This document shows, in pieces, positions 1 through 7,728 of a stretch of DNA of 50,909 bases. Where the stretch lies: contig DFGE01000021.1 of the NCBI GenBank assembly GCA_002371675.1, forward strand, positions 1 to 50,909. Reading direction: 5' to 3'. The translations under genes were made by a program, and so were the position numbers. Position 1 is the first letter of the stretch; each line of letters opens with the position of its first letter. A model generated the notes under the pieces. The model was not told the origin of the DNA and ran no database searches. It saw nothing but the letters and a program-made list of their open reading frames with translations. The DNA is from Clostridiales bacterium UBA3758 (GTDB lineage Bacteria > Bacillota > Clostridia > Oscillospirales > Oscillospiraceae).

Positions 1-126
<126 letters not shown>

Positions 127-309
127 GTATCTTAAACCGTTGCCGGTCTAAAATCTTATTGAAGCTTACTAGCTCTCAAAAGAATTTTTATAGTCATTTC
201 TGACTTTCAAGAACCCTTTTCTGGTGCTTATTTAGCATAAGCTTTTGTTCTTACATTGTTCAATTTTCAAGGTACATCCGCTGTCTCCCGTTTGGGTGAC
301 AGCTTGCTT
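127..309 (-). other. rrn operon leader
   Basis: This is the untranslated leader between the second rrn promoter and the 16S 5' end. Read on the minus strand it includes a TGAAAATTGAACAA-like segment near 255-272, typical of Firmicute rRNA leaders and spacers and probably involved in processing or antitermination. No open frame with a ribosome site is seen, and the stretch is clearly AT-richer than the flanking genes. Confidence 0.6.
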
Positions 310-338
310 ATGATAGCACAGCGAAGAACCAATGTCAA
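310..338 (-). promoter_or_regulatory. rrn promoter P2 (proximal)
   Basis: On the minus strand TTGACA (338-333) is followed after 17 bp by TATCAT (315-310). This is a near-consensus housekeeping promoter directed at the 16S gene. Confidence 0.8.
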
Positions 339-413
339 GAACTTTTTTCGTTTTTCCCAAAACTTTTTGTTCTGAAGCTTTCGGTCTGCCGCGCTCCTCA
401 CAGGCGCTTGGCT

Positions 414-442
414 AATATAGCACCGAAGAATCCGTTTGTCAA
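414..442 (-). promoter_or_regulatory. rrn promoter P1 (distal)
   Basis: On the minus strand TTGACA (442-437) is followed after 17 bp by TATATT (419-414). With P2 about 104 bp downstream this gives the tandem promoter layout usual for rRNA operons. The -35 of P1 lies only about 75 bp from the divergent gerAA start codon. Confidence 0.8.
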
Positions 443-481
443 CAACTATTTTTCGATTTTTCCATATTTTTTTGCAAAATC

Positions 482-511
482 CAAATATTGTGGCTTTATC
501 GGGATATACTA
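482..511 (+). promoter_or_regulatory. Candidate sporulation (SigG-type) promoter of the ger operon
   Basis: CAAATA (482-487), 17 bp, then TATACTA (505-511) resembles the SigG consensus TGAATA-N17/18-CATACTA, with 4/6 and 6/7 matches. Germinant receptor operons are SigG-dependent in Bacillus. If this is right, transcription would begin at about the ATG at 518, giving a leaderless or very short-leader mRNA. The call rests on sequence matching alone. Confidence 0.35.
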
Positions 512-517
512 CACTAT

Positions 518-2011
518 ATGTATCATTCTACCTTTTCTTCTTTCGATTCTGCATCTTCTCCGGTGCAGGAGCCGCCTCTTTCGGCGGCCGCGGTGAAGGC
601 GCTGTTCGGCGGCTGCGCGGACTTTGAGACGCGGCGCGTGAGCTTCTCGCTCTCCGGCGTCGCGCTCACGCTCTGTTGGATCGACGGCCTGGTTTCCGCC
701 GATGCGGTCTCGGAGAGCGTACTGCGCCCGCTGACCGAAGCCGTCCGCTCCCTCGGCAGCGGCGGCGAGCAGGCCTGCTACGAGCGCGCGCTGCTCGGCG
801 GCGTCTACCGCTGCTCCGTGAGCGAGCGAGAAAGCCTCTCCGACGTGTCCGACGATCTCACGCACGGCTGCTGCTGCCTGCTGTTCGACGCGCTCGGCGC
901 GGCGCTCTCCTTCGAGCTGCGCTCGCCGATGGGCCGCGCGGTCTCCGAACCTACGCTCGAGAAGTCCCTCAAGGGGGCGAAGGACTCCTTTGTGGAGGCG
1001 CTGCGCGTGAACACAGCGCTCGTACGGCGCAGGATCTGCACGCCGCAGCTCAAAACGGCGGAGAGCAGCCTCGGCCGGCGCAGCCGGACGAAGGTGGCGT
1101 TGCTGTATATAGAAGGCGTGGCAAACCCCGAAACGGTCGAGGAGCTCGCGCGGCGGCTCGACGAGTTGGATGTAGACGCGGTGCCGGCGCTGGGGATCCT
1201 CGAGGAAGCCATCGCGGACGCGCCGCTCTCCCCGCTCCCGCAGGTGCTGCACACCGAGCGCCCCGACCGCTTCGCCATGCATCTGCTCGACGGGCGCGTG
1301 GGTCTGCTCGTAGACGGGCTCCCGGTGGGGCTGCTGCTCCCGGCGACACTCGCGGAATTTCTCCGCGTGACCGGGGACAGCGGGATGCACTTCGCCGTGG
1401 CCACCGTGCTTGGCGCGCTGCGCGCGCTGGCGCTCGTGCTCGCGCTGCTGCTGCCGGCGGTCTTTACGGCGATCGTGATGTATCACCAGGAGATGCTCCC
1501 CACGCGTCTGCTGCTCTCGATCATCGAGGCCGAGCAGCACGTGCCCTTCTCGACTCCGCTGGAGATACTCGCGATGCTGGGTGCCTTTTCCCTGCTGCAG
1601 GAGGCCGGGCTGCGGCTGCCGAACCCCATCGGCGACACAGTCTCCATCATCGGCGCGCTGATCGTGGGACAGGCGGCCGTTGAGGCCAAGCTCGTCTCGC
1701 CCATCTCCATCATCGTGGTCGCCGTCTCGGGCATCGCCTGCTACACGCTGCCCAGTCAGGATCTGGCTTTCGCCGTGCGGCTGGGGCGGCTGGCGCTGCT
1801 CGCCGGTGCGATGAGCTGCGGGCTCATCGGCGTGAGCGCGGTACTGGCGGCGCTGCTGCTGCACCTCTGCGATCTCGACTGCTTCGGCGTGAACTACTCC
1901 GCCCCGCTGAGCGAGGGCGGGAGGCGGCGAGCGCTGCTGCGCTGGCCGAAGCGTTGGAACAAATTCCGCGATCCACAGCTCAAAACACCCGACAGGAGGC
2001 GACAGACATGA
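518..2011 (+). CDS. gerAA: Spore germination receptor subunit A (GerA family)
   Basis: About 497 aa, normal for the A subunit of GerA-type germinant receptors, which sit in the inner spore membrane and sense germinants. The soluble N-terminal half has the family pattern around GRRSRTKVALLYIEGVANP, followed by the RPDRF region. The C-terminal half carries about five hydrophobic segments, with YHQEMLPTRLLLSI and PNPIGDTVSIIGALIVGQAA between and within them. I chose the ATG at 518; an in-frame TTG exists at 488, but neither has a clear Shine-Dalgarno. The stop overlaps the start of the next gene (ATGA), so the operon is translationally coupled. Expression in the forespore is expected from the family. 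The specific germinant cannot be told from sequence. Confidence 0.92.
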   Translation: MYHSTFSSFDSASSPVQEPPLSAAAVKALFGGCADFETRRVSFSLSGVALTLCWIDGLVSADAVSESVLRPLTEAVRSLGSGGEQACYERALLGGVYRCSVSERESLSDVSDDLTHGCCCLLFDALGAALSFELRSPMGRAVSEPTLEKSLKGAKDSFVEALRVNTALVRRRICTPQLKTAESSLGRRSRTKVALLYIEGVANPETVEELARRLDELDVDAVPALGILEEAIADAPLSPLPQVLHTERPDRFAMHLLDGRVGLLVDGLPVGLLLPATLAEFLRVTGDSGMHFAVATVLGALRALALVLALLLPAVFTAIVMYHQEMLPTRLLLSIIEAEQHVPFSTPLEILAMLGAFSLLQEAGLRLPNPIGDTVSIIGALIVGQAAVEAKLVSPISIIVVAVSGIACYTLPSQDLAFAVRLGRLALLAGAMSCGLIGVSAVLAALLLHLCDLDCFGVNYSAPLSEGGRRRALLRWPKRWNKFRDPQLKTPDRRRQT

Positions 2012-3099
2012 AAAAAGCGCTCCTTTTGCTGCTCTGCCTCGCGCTCCTGCCCGCGCTCGCCGGCTGCGGCGCGCTGCGCGCGGGCAGCGTGGAGGTGGAG
2101 CGCCTGCAGCTGATGCAGACCATGGGGCTCGACCCGGAAGGGGAGGCTCTGCGGCTCTCGCTCGCCGGGCAGGGGAGCATCCTCTCCGGCGACGGGGCGA
2201 ACATCACCGCCGCCTCCCGCGCGCTGCGCGCGCAGGCAAGCGAAAAGCTGCTCTTAACCGGGCACCTGCGGCACATCCTCCTCGGTGCGGAAACGGACGC
2301 GGCGCTGCTGGAGACCGCGCTGGACTACGCGGCGCGCTCGCCGGATCTGCGGCTGGATCTGCCGGTGTTCCTCCTGCGGGAAGGGCGGGCGGAAGAGCTG
2401 CTGCGTGAGCTCGCCGCGGGCGGGGAGGACGTCTCTTCTCTGCTCGACTCCCTCGAGCGTCAGCTCGAAACGTGCTGGCGCGGCCCGCTGCCGGACGCGG
2501 GAGAGATCCTCGCGGGTCTGCTGACGCGGGGCTGCGCGCTCGTCACGGCGCTCACACCCTGCCCCGCGGCAGAGGATGCCTCAAGGCGCTCCGTCGCGCC
2601 GGCGGGCTACGCGCTGATCTCCGGCGACGGCGTCTCCTGGCTCGACGAGGGCGAGGCGCTGGGTGTTGGGCTGCTCGACGGGCGGCACGGCGTCTGCGAG
2701 CTCACGCTCTCTCTCGCGCCCTATCGTCCGGCCACGCTGGAGCTGGAGGCGGGACACAGCCGCGTGTCGCCGCTCTGGGCGGAGGACGGGAGCCTGCGCG
2801 CGCTGCAGATCGAGGTAGAGCTCGAGGCGGTGATCCGCGAGGCGGACGAGAGGACGCCGCTGCCCCGGCTGAGCGCCGCCCTGGAGGGGGCGGTCTCGGA
2901 GGGCATCCGGCGGGTCTTTGCGCGCGAGCAGGCGCTCGGCTGCGATTTCCTCGCTCTCGGGGAGCGCGCGGAGCGCGCCGCCCCGCTGCGCTTTCGGCGC
3001 ATGGGGCGCAGCTTTGACGACTGCCTCGACGCGCTGACGCTCGAGCTGCGCGTGCACAGTCTCCTGCGGCACGCCAACGACCTGGAGGCCGCGCCATGA
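2008..3099 (+). CDS. gerAC: Spore germination receptor subunit C, lipoprotein (Ger(x)C family)
   Basis: About 363 aa. It begins with a lipoprotein signal peptide, MKKALLLLLCLALLPALAGC, whose lipobox LAGC places the acylated Cys at residue 20. C subunits are lipoproteins anchored to the outer face of the inner spore membrane. The body is weakly conserved, as is usual, but the length, position between A and B, and C-terminal helical region fit Ger(x)C. The start at 2008 is fixed by AGGAGG nine bases upstream and by the ATGA overlap with gerAA. The stop overlaps the gerAB start in the same way. Confidence 0.9.
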   Translation: MKKALLLLLCLALLPALAGCGALRAGSVEVERLQLMQTMGLDPEGEALRLSLAGQGSILSGDGANITAASRALRAQASEKLLLTGHLRHILLGAETDAALLETALDYAARSPDLRLDLPVFLLREGRAEELLRELAAGGEDVSSLLDSLERQLETCWRGPLPDAGEILAGLLTRGCALVTALTPCPAAEDASRRSVAPAGYALISGDGVSWLDEGEALGVGLLDGRHGVCELTLSLAPYRPATLELEAGHSRVSPLWAEDGSLRALQIEVELEAVIREADERTPLPRLSAALEGAVSEGIRRVFAREQALGCDFLALGERAERAAPLRFRRMGRSFDDCLDALTLELRVHSLLRHANDLEAAP

Positions 3100-4211
3100 G
3101 GCCGGCCTCTCTGCGCGCGCAGCAGCTGCTCTCCCTCCCGCTGCTTGCACTGCTCTCCCCCGCGCTGCGGCTGATCCCCGGCAGCCCTGCGGCGGCGGCG
3201 GGACGCGCCGCCTGGCTCTCGCCGCTCGCAGCGCTGCCGATCCTGCTGCTGTATCTCGGCTTTCTGTGCCTCTTCTGCGGCAGACGCGGGCCGGAGGAGG
3301 GTCTGGCGGAGCTCTGCCTGCGCTGCCTCGGGCAGCGGGCGGGGCGGATTTTTCTGCTGCTCGCGGGCCTGTGGCTTCTGCTCTTCGCGGGCTTCAGTCT
3401 CCGCGCCGGGGCGGAGCGCTGCCTGCTCACCGTGTTTCCGCACGCCTCCCCGGCCGTGTTCGTGCTCCCGCTGGCGCTGCTTGCGCTCTGGGCGGCGCTC
3501 GGGAAGCTGCGCAGCGTGGGCCGTCTGGCGCGGATGCTGCTCGCGCCGCTGTGCGCGCTCCTGCTCGTGCTGCTTCTCGCCGCGCTGCCGAACCTGCACG
3601 CGGGCAACCTGCTGCCCGTCACGCTCTATGAGCTCCCGGCTGCGCTGCGCGGCTCGCCTCCGGTGCTGGAGATCGCGGGGATCCTGCTGCTCTGCCCCTG
3701 CTTTTTCCTCGACCGGGCGGAGAGCCTGTCCTTCCGGGGCGCCGCGCTTAGCCTCGCGGGTGCGCTCGCGCTGTTGACGCTGCTCTCGGCGGCGGTACTG
3801 GGGAATTTCGGCGCGGCGCTCACGCAGAAGCTGCGCCTGCCCTTTTTCACCCTCGTGCGCAATCTCGTCTTTTTCCGCTCGCTGGAGCGCGTGGAGGCGC
3901 TGACCGTGAGTCTCTGGGTTTTCCCCGACCTCGTGCTGGAGACGCTGCTGCTGCGCGCGGCCGCCCGCTGCCTCCGCGCCGCCTTTGGGAGCTCCGGGAC
4001 GATGCCGGAGGAGCCGCGGCTCTCGCTGCGGGGCGGACGCTGGCTGCTCCCTCTCGCCGCGCTCGCCGCAGCCGGGATCGCGCTCACGCTCGCGCCGGAC
4101 GCGCGGAGCTTTGCCCGCTGGTCGGACGAGCTCATCCCCACCTGGAATCTCGTCTTTCTCGCCCTCTTCCCGCCTGTTGCACTGATCGGGAAGCTGCGGA
4201 AAAAGATCTGA
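3096..4211 (+). CDS. gerAB: Spore germination receptor subunit B (GerAB/APC-type permease family)
   Basis: About 371 aa and very hydrophobic, with roughly ten predicted membrane segments, as expected for the B subunit, an APC-superfamily membrane protein thought to bind the germinant. GGAGG lies before the ATG inside the end of gerAC. The order A-C-B differs from the A-B-C order of the Bacillus gerA operon. This subunit ends the operon and is followed by a strong hairpin. Codon use is extremely GC-rich (long runs of CTG, GCG and GCC), so long open frames on the other strand are artefacts. Confidence 0.88.
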   Translation: MRPASLRAQQLLSLPLLALLSPALRLIPGSPAAAAGRAAWLSPLAALPILLLYLGFLCLFCGRRGPEEGLAELCLRCLGQRAGRIFLLLAGLWLLLFAGFSLRAGAERCLLTVFPHASPAVFVLPLALLALWAALGKLRSVGRLARMLLAPLCALLLVLLLAALPNLHAGNLLPVTLYELPAALRGSPPVLEIAGILLLCPCFFLDRAESLSFRGAALSLAGALALLTLLSAAVLGNFGAALTQKLRLPFFTLVRNLVFFRSLERVEALTVSLWVFPDLVLETLLLRAAARCLRAAFGSSGTMPEEPRLSLRGGRWLLPLAALAAAGIALTLAPDARSFARWSDELIPTWNLVFLALFPPVALIGKLRKKI

Positions 4212-4233
4212 CGGCGGGACTTCTTCGCCCCCG

Positions 4234-4287
4234 AAAAAGGAAGCATCCTCCGCGCTGGCAACAGCCCGGGGGATGCTTCCTTCTACA
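4234..4287. terminator. Bidirectional terminator between gerAB and the HAD gene
   Basis: A perfect 10-bp stem GGAAGCATCC/GGATGCTTCC (4239-4248 and 4271-4280) is extended by flanking pairs. On the minus strand it is followed by a T run (CTTTTTC), a good fit for ending the phoP-phoR-HAD transcript. On the plus strand the T tract is weaker. Confidence 0.75.
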
Positions 4288-4329
4288 TATATATAATATT
4301 TAGCAAAATCTCTAAGCAAATCGCCGCGC

Positions 4330-5115
4330 TCAGCCGCAGAGGCCGAAGCGCGAGAGAGCCGCGGCGAGACCGTCGTCGTCAATGTCGCCGGTGACGAAAT
4401 CCGCCGCTGCGCGGGCGACGGGCTCGGCGTTGCCCATGGCGACGCCGATGGGCGCGCGGCGCAGCATTTCGGCGTCGTTCGCGCCGTCGCCCACGGCGAG
4501 GTAGGCGTCGGCGGGAAGGCCGAGGGCGGCGAGCAGCCGCAGGATACCCTCGGTCTTGCTCGTGTGCGCATTGATCACATCCACCGACACGCTCGTCCAG
4601 CGCGTGCTGTTCAGACCCGGCAGATCGGAAAACAGCGCCGCGAAATCCTCCTCTCCCACGAAGGGGATGAGCTGGTAAATCTCGTTCACAAGCGCGCGCT
4701 CCGGATCCTCCACCGGCGGGACGGGCGAGCCGATGGCATCCTGCACGCGCAGGACGTCCTCCGTCACGAGGTTCATATACATGTACTGTGCCTCGTTGAA
4801 CCAGCAGGGCAGCGGCCGCGCGCGGAGCCGCTCCACGATCACGGCGACCGCCTCCGCCGGAAGCGGACAGCCGAAGAGCACATTGCGCGCGGCATCCATG
4901 CACAGCGCGCCGTTGAGGAGCACGTAACCGTCGAATTTCACGCCCGCGAGCGGCAGCTGATCCAGCTCGCAGATATGCCGGCCGGTGGCGGCGAAAACAC
5001 GCACGCCCCTGGCCTGCGCCTCGCGGATCGCCTGCTGCGCCGACAGGGGCACGCTCTCCGTCGTGTGGGACAGGAGCGTCCCGTCGATATCCAGAAAAAC
5101 CGCTTTGATCTCCAC
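4330..5115 (-). CDS. HAD superfamily (Cof/type IIB) phosphatase
   Basis: About 261 aa, the usual size of Cof-type sugar-phosphate or FMN phosphatases. Motif I is FLDIDGTLL (nucleophile Asp and acid Asp), motif II lies around FAATGRH, and motif IV is VGDGANDAEML near the C-terminus, with a large type IIB cap between. I chose the GTG at 5115 because GGGAG lies a suitable distance upstream; it starts 4 nt after the histidine kinase stop. The arrangement makes it the third gene of a phoP-phoR-HAD operon, consistent with a role in releasing phosphate from a small phosphorylated metabolite. Substrate unknown. Confidence 0.85.
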   Translation of the reverse strand: MEIKAVFLDIDGTLLSHTTESVPLSAQQAIREAQARGVRVFAATGRHICELDQLPLAGVKFDGYVLLNGALCMDAARNVLFGCPLPAEAVAVIVERLRARPLPCWFNEAQYMYMNLVTEDVLRVQDAIGSPVPPVEDPERALVNEIYQLIPFVGEEDFAALFSDLPGLNSTRWTSVSVDVINAHTSKTEGILRLLAALGLPADAYLAVGDGANDAEMLRRAPIGVAMGNAEPVARAAADFVTGDIDDDGLAAALSRFGLCG

Positions 5116-5119
5116 TGCT

Positions 5120-6763
5120 TTACTCCCTGAGCCGCTTCGGGAAAAACAGGCGGACCGTGGTGCCGACTCCCGGCTCGCTCTCGAGTTCGACGCGGGCGTT
5201 ATGCAGCAGCGCACCGTGCTTGACGATGGACAGGCCGAGGCCGGTGCCGCCGATCTCCTTGGAGTGGCTCTTGTCAACGCGGTAGAAGCGTTCGAACACG
5301 CGGTTCTGACTCGCATAGGGGATGCCAACGCCGGTGTCGCTCACCGAGAGGCAGACCTCCTCCCCGTCCGCGACCGTCACCCGGAGGCTCCCGCCGGGGC
5401 GGTTATACTTGATGGCGTTGTCGACGAGGTTGTAGATCATCTCGCCCAGAACCTGGCCGGCGCCGAGAACCTCGGCATGCTCCCCAACGAGGGACATCTC
5501 CACCTGCTGCTGCGCCGCCACGGGGCGCAGGCTGTCCAGCGTGTCCTGCGCGAGCGCACAGAGATCCACCGGCAGGAATTCCGGCTCCGCGCCCTCCTCG
5601 TCGAGCTTGGAGAGCTTGATGATATCGCCCACCAGGGTGATGAGGCGCTGGGATTCACGGTAGATATCGCCGGCAAACTCCCGCACCTTCTCGCCAGAGA
5701 CGAGGCCCTGCATCATGAGCTCTGCGAAGCCCGAGATCGAGGTCAGGGGGGTCTTGAGCTCATGCGAGACGTTGGCGGAGAACTCCTGGCGCAGCCGCTC
5801 GCGCTGCTCGCGCTCGGTCACATCCATCATCAGCAGCAGCGCGCCGACGGCAACGCCCGCGTCGGAGACCGGGCTCGCGATCCAGGCCCAGCTCTGGCCG
5901 TCCTCGTGGACAAGCCCCTCCGCGCGCTGCCCGGCAAGGGCGTCGGCGATGGTCTGGTGCAGCTCGTGATCCAGCTCCGGCAGCGGCTTGCCGGTCTCCG
6001 CGCCGGGAATGAGGTGCAGGGCGCTGCGGTTGGCCGAGAGGACGACGCCCTTGCGGTCAAGCAGCACGAAGCCCTCGCTCATATTGTCCGTGAGGGTGCT
6101 GAGCTCCCGCTGATGGCGGTTGAGCTCGTCCATCTGCTCCTGGATGGTGAGCTTCTGCTCCTGGATGCGCTCCACGAGCGGGGCCAGCTCCGGATAGGTT
6201 CCGTCCTTGTCCGGCGCGTCCAGATTCAGCTCGTTCACCGGGCGAAGGATCTGCCGCGCCGCGCGGAAGGCGATGACGCCGGAGATCATCAGCACCAGGG
6301 CGGCCGTCCACAGGATGGGACTCAGGGCGAGCAGTACCGAGCGCAGCGCCTTCATGGGCTTCGCCAGGCGGATCACGCTGCCGTCCGCCGCACGTTCGGC
6401 GGTGTAGAGGGTCTGCGTGCCGCTGCTCTCGGAGCGGCGGAGGCTCTCGCCCCTGCCGGTCTGCAGCGCGTCGCGCACCTCGGGACAGTCGGCCTGGTTG
6501 GGGAGGCCGGAGGCGTCTTCGCTGTCATAGAGCACGCTGCCGTCCGCGGCGATCCAGGTGACGCGGCCCGTGTCCGCCAGGCGCGTCAGATAGTCCTCCC
6601 CAGCGGCCTCGAGACCCCGGGCGACGCAGGCGGTCTCCTCGGCGAGCGCTGCCTTCGCCTCGTCAGTGCTGGTGGTATACTCCAGCGCGAAGAACAGCGC
6701 CGCGCACAGCAGCAGCGTGGAAATGCCTACAAAAAAGGCGTATCGAAAGATCTTTCTGGTCAT
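5120..6763 (-). CDS. phoR: PhoR-like sensor histidine kinase
   Basis: 547 aa. TM1 is at about residues 8-28, an extracytoplasmic region at 30-140, TM2 at about 142-167 with a short HAMP-like stretch, and a PAS-like domain at about 225-310. HisKA follows with the phospho-acceptor His334 in VSHELKTPL. The ATPase domain has NLVDNAIKYN (N box), VSDTGVGIP (G1) and GGTGLGLSIV (G2). This architecture matches PhoR/WalK-type kinases. ATGA overlap with the upstream regulator gives coupled translation. The phosphate assignment is inferred from the divergent Na+/phosphate symporter and the Pho-box-like repeats; a general cell-envelope sensor is the alternative. Confidence 0.85.
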   Translation of the reverse strand: MTRKIFRYAFFVGISTLLLCAALFFALEYTTSTDEAKAALAEETACVARGLEAAGEDYLTRLADTGRVTWIAADGSVLYDSEDASGLPNQADCPEVRDALQTGRGESLRRSESSGTQTLYTAERAADGSVIRLAKPMKALRSVLLALSPILWTAALVLMISGVIAFRAARQILRPVNELNLDAPDKDGTYPELAPLVERIQEQKLTIQEQMDELNRHQRELSTLTDNMSEGFVLLDRKGVVLSANRSALHLIPGAETGKPLPELDHELHQTIADALAGQRAEGLVHEDGQSWAWIASPVSDAGVAVGALLLMMDVTEREQRERLRQEFSANVSHELKTPLTSISGFAELMMQGLVSGEKVREFAGDIYRESQRLITLVGDIIKLSKLDEEGAEPEFLPVDLCALAQDTLDSLRPVAAQQQVEMSLVGEHAEVLGAGQVLGEMIYNLVDNAIKYNRPGGSLRVTVADGEEVCLSVSDTGVGIPYASQNRVFERFYRVDKSHSKEIGGTGLGLSIVKHGALLHNARVELESEPGVGTTVRLFFPKRLRE

Positions 6764-7437
6764 AGGACGTCACCGTTGAGCCGATAGCCGACGCCGCGGA
6801 CGGTCTCGATGCCTTTCCCCGCCTCGCCGAGCTTCACGCGCAGCGTGCGGATATGCACATCCAGGGTGCGGTTTTCCCGCTCCGCGCCGAGATCCCATAC
6901 CTTGTCCATCAGCACCTCGCGCGTGAGCACCATGCCCTGGTTCTCCAGCAACAGCTGCAGCAGCAGAAATTCCTTGTAGGTCAGCTCCACCCGCCGCTCG
7001 TTCACCCGTACCTCATGGCGGGCGGGGCAGACATAGAGGCTGCCGAGGCGGTATTCCTGGAGCGGGTCGCGCGTCTCGCTGCGGCGCAGCACGGCGCGCA
7101 CGCGCGCCATGAGCTCCATCATGCCGAAGGGCTTGGAAATATAGTCGTCCGCGCCGGCGTCCAGACCCTCGACGCGGTCAAATTCGGTGTTTTTTGCCGT
7201 CAGGATGATGACGGGGAGCTCGGCCGTGGCCGGGCGGGCGCGGAGACGGCGGAGGATGGAGATCCCGTCTTCCTCCGGCAGCATGAGATCCAGCAGCACG
7301 AGCTCCGGCAGCTGCCGCTCCAGCGCCTTCCAGAACAGCCCCGGCAGCTCGAAGCCCTCGGCCTCGTAGCCCTGGCTGGCCAGCGCGTATACGACAAGCT
7401 TGCGGATGCTGTCGTCGTCCTCCAGCAGATAGATCAT
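6760..7437 (-). CDS. phoP: PhoP/PhoB-like OmpR-family response regulator
   Basis: 225 aa. The receiver domain (1-118) has acidic residues EDDD at 6-9, phospho-acceptor Asp50 in LVLLDLMLPE and Lys in ILTAKN. The C-terminal winged-helix DNA-binding domain includes ELTYKEFLLLQLLLENQG and the recognition-helix region VWDLGAERENRTLDVHIRTL. It is the first gene of the operon with phoR and the HAD phosphatase. OmpR-family regulators bind direct repeats with an 11-bp period, and such repeats occur in the divergent promoter region at 7602-7642. Confidence 0.87.
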   Translation of the reverse strand: MIYLLEDDDSIRKLVVYALASQGYEAEGFELPGLFWKALERQLPELVLLDLMLPEEDGISILRRLRARPATAELPVIILTAKNTEFDRVEGLDAGADDYISKPFGMMELMARVRAVLRRSETRDPLQEYRLGSLYVCPARHEVRVNERRVELTYKEFLLLQLLLENQGMVLTREVLMDKVWDLGAERENRTLDVHIRTLRVKLGEAGKGIETVRGVGYRLNGDVL

Positions 7438-7601
7438 GCTCGTCCCTTCCTTCCGTTTTTCCTGGGTGTTATGTTTTATACCATAGAACCATGGTTAAAC
7501 AGTCATGTTTTCCGCTTGCCCCGCCAGGAGCGAGGAAAACGACTTGAAATCTGTTTAGTATTGTATCATATTTTCCAACTCGAAAACAGATGCTTCCCGA
7601 A

Positions 7602-7642
7602 TTTAACATAGATTTAACGCGCAGCCGATGGCAGATTTAACG
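7602..7642. promoter_or_regulatory. Pho-box-like direct repeats
   Basis: TTTAACA (7602-7608), TTTAACG (7613-7619) and TTTAACG (7636-7642) lie on the plus strand. The first two are 11 bp apart and the third 23 bp further on, so all three fall on about the same face of the helix. Bacillus PhoP boxes are TTAACA-like repeats with an 11-bp period. The site sits between the phoP operon and the phosphate symporter gene and could control both. The rest of the 7438-7728 gap shows no gene. Confidence 0.6.
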
Positions 7643-7728
7643 TTTTTCGGATAGACTTACGCCGAATCCTGCGGATTCCTGCCGGGCGGAGCGTTCCGCC
7701 GCGGCGCCGCAAAAGGAGTGTGTTTTCT

